Position numbers and translations under genes: made by a program. The notes under the pieces were generated by a model, which was not told the DNA's origin, did no database searches, and saw nothing but the letters and a program-made list of their open reading frames with translations. A stretch of DNA of 6,016 nt, taken from assembly GCA_021788685.1 (NCBI GenBank), contig JAJYKH010000179.1:1-6016 (forward strand), written 5' to 3'. Below, in pieces: positions 5,158-6,016 of this stretch. The stretch is from Deltaproteobacteria bacterium. GTDB taxonomy: Bacteria; Desulfobacterota; Desulfobulbia; Desulfobulbales; UBA5123. How positions within the stretch are numbered: position 1 is the first letter of the stretch; every line of letters begins with the position of its first letter.

Positions 5158-6016
5158 ATGATCCAGCCCTTTGCCTCCGGAAAGATCCCTCCCGGTCTCC
5201 TGGCGGAAGCGGCACAGGCGGCGGCCTTGCGGGGGGTGCCCATCGCCCGGATTCTTCATGCCGAATACCGGCTGCCCCGGGAAGCGCTCCTGGAGGCCCT
5301 TTGCGGATATTACGGCTGTCCGGCCATCCAATACGATGAGCGGCTGCCGATTCCGCCCGAGCTGCTGTCCGGCCTGCAGGGAGACCGGTTGGCGAAACGG
5401 GGCTGGTTTCCGGTGATCAAGAGCGACGACGGCACCGTGGTGATCGCCGCCGCCGATCCGGCCGACCCGGCCCTGCTCGGGGAGGTCCGGGAGTGCTTGG
5501 GCGAAGGGCGCTACGAGCTCCGGGTGGCCCTGCCCGACGACATCGGGTGGTTCATCCAGGAGTTTCTCCATGCCAAGGTCGGCAAGCTGATCGGCACCGA
5601 GCGGACGGGGCTGGCCTTCTGGCGCAACACCATGGCCCAATGGCGGACCCGCCTCGCCTGCTACCGCACGGACATGGCCAAAGCCCGGACCGCCCTGGCT
5701 TTTCTCCGCGCCGGCCTTTCCCTCATCACCATCGCCCGGGTGCTCATGAGCAGCAACCGGTTTCCGTTCCCGCACCTTCTTTCCTATGCCGCCACGGGCG
5801 TGGGTTTCCTGGCCATCCTGGGGGCGCTTCCCATCTACCTGCGGGTGCGCAAGTCGCGCCTGACCCCCCCGCGGCACCAGACGCTGGTGGAAGTGACCGC
5901 GGCCACCTTGCTCTTTCTTGAGAATTATCATAATCTTGATGGTGTCGCGGAAGAGCGGCGCACCAAGGAGACCATGCTGGCCAGGCTCGGCGATTTTCTC
6001 GCCAACTACAGCACCA
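5158..6016 (+). CDS. Related GspE/MshE-N-like plus DUF202-like membrane protein, cut by the window end
   Basis: The frame is open from ATG 5158 to the window edge, giving 286 residues with no stop. Residues about 10-138 resemble a complete GspE/MshE N-terminal domain: 'LLEALCGYYGCPAIQYDERL' region (44-63), 'LAKRGWFPVIKSDDGTVVIA' region (78-97) and 'ADPADPALLGEV' (99-110). Six in-phase heptads follow, with Arg at 149, 156, 163, 170, 177 and 184. Two hydrophobic stretches come next (about 186-198 and 207-228), then a charged tail (263-280) that may lead into another module beyond the window. AAGGAG (5139-5144) is the nearest binding site, but the gap of 13 bases is long, so translational coupling to the gene ending at 5147 is likely. 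The two genes are probably co-transcribed paralogues. In GspE/MshE this domain docks to partner proteins and in some cases binds c-di-GMP. The usual RLG-type c-di-GMP signature is not clear here. The function is unknown. Confidence 0.8.
   Translation, partial: MIQPFASGKIPPGLLAEAAQAAALRGVPIARILHAEYRLPREALLEALCGYYGCPAIQYDERLPIPPELLSGLQGDRLAKRGWFPVIKSDDGTVVIAAADPADPALLGEVRECLGEGRYELRVALPDDIGWFIQEFLHAKVGKLIGTERTGLAFWRNTMAQWRTRLACYRTDMAKARTALAFLRAGLSLITIARVLMSSNRFPFPHLLSYAATGVGFLAILGALPIYLRVRKSRLTPPRHQTLVEVTAATLLFLENYHNLDGVAEERRTKETMLARLGDFLANYST

Noticed and set aside
3516..5243. 575-residue minus-strand and 529-residue plus-strand frames over the DUF202-like gene
   Set aside because: Both are repetitive Gly/Pro/Arg-rich shadows produced by the GC-rich heptad repeats in the real frame.

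Overview
The window looks like chromosomal DNA from a GC-rich Desulfobacterota bacterium of the Geobacter/Desulfuromonas type. This is inferred from the style of its MoaE-like protein, the small membrane protein ending in a Cys-rich 'CxxC...CPEC' tail, the short 'CGCAAAAAG'-type dispersed repeats, and the heptad-repeat DUF202-like membrane proteins. No tRNA, rRNA, CRISPR array, transposase or phage gene is visible.

Left part (1-890). A hairpin-rich leader precedes a MoaE-like molybdopterin synthase subunit (232-600). Its reading frame is intact except for one in-frame TGA at codon 33. A hairpin resembling a bacterial SECIS element lies immediately after the TGA, so the gene is either a selenoprotein candidate or a single-nonsense pseudogene. 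Its last codons run into a composite repeat element (585-798) made of inverted heptamer arrays around a 29-bp inverted repeat.

Middle (889-2631). efp (elongation factor P) and epmA (its lysyl-lysine ligase) lie in tandem, separated by a second repeat element. EpmA would charge beta-lysine onto Lys32 of this EF-P, which then relieves ribosome stalling at polyproline. The beta-lysine-making enzyme EpmB is not in the window. A convergent minus-strand gene (2631-3059) encodes a small two-helix membrane protein with a probable zinc-binding tail.

Divergent intergenic region (3060-3572). This 513-bp stretch holds no convincing gene but has several dyads. They include a cluster of stems at 3100-3259, which would lie in the 5' leader of the minus-strand gene. 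A near-consensus sigma-70 promoter (3433-3460) points right and is followed about 15 to 50 bases downstream by an intrinsic terminator with nine T's (3479-3517). This is an attenuator-like arrangement.

Right part (3573-6016). Two tandem genes encode related membrane proteins of a kind I cannot tie to a named system. Each has an N-terminal domain resembling the GspE/MshE N-terminal domain, followed by DUF202-like modules. In the first protein the module occurs three times, each with exactly five in-phase 'R-T-x-L/M-A-x-x' heptads leading into a hydrophobic pair of helices. The second protein has a six-heptad module and runs off the window. This pair is the best candidate for an undescribed system here.
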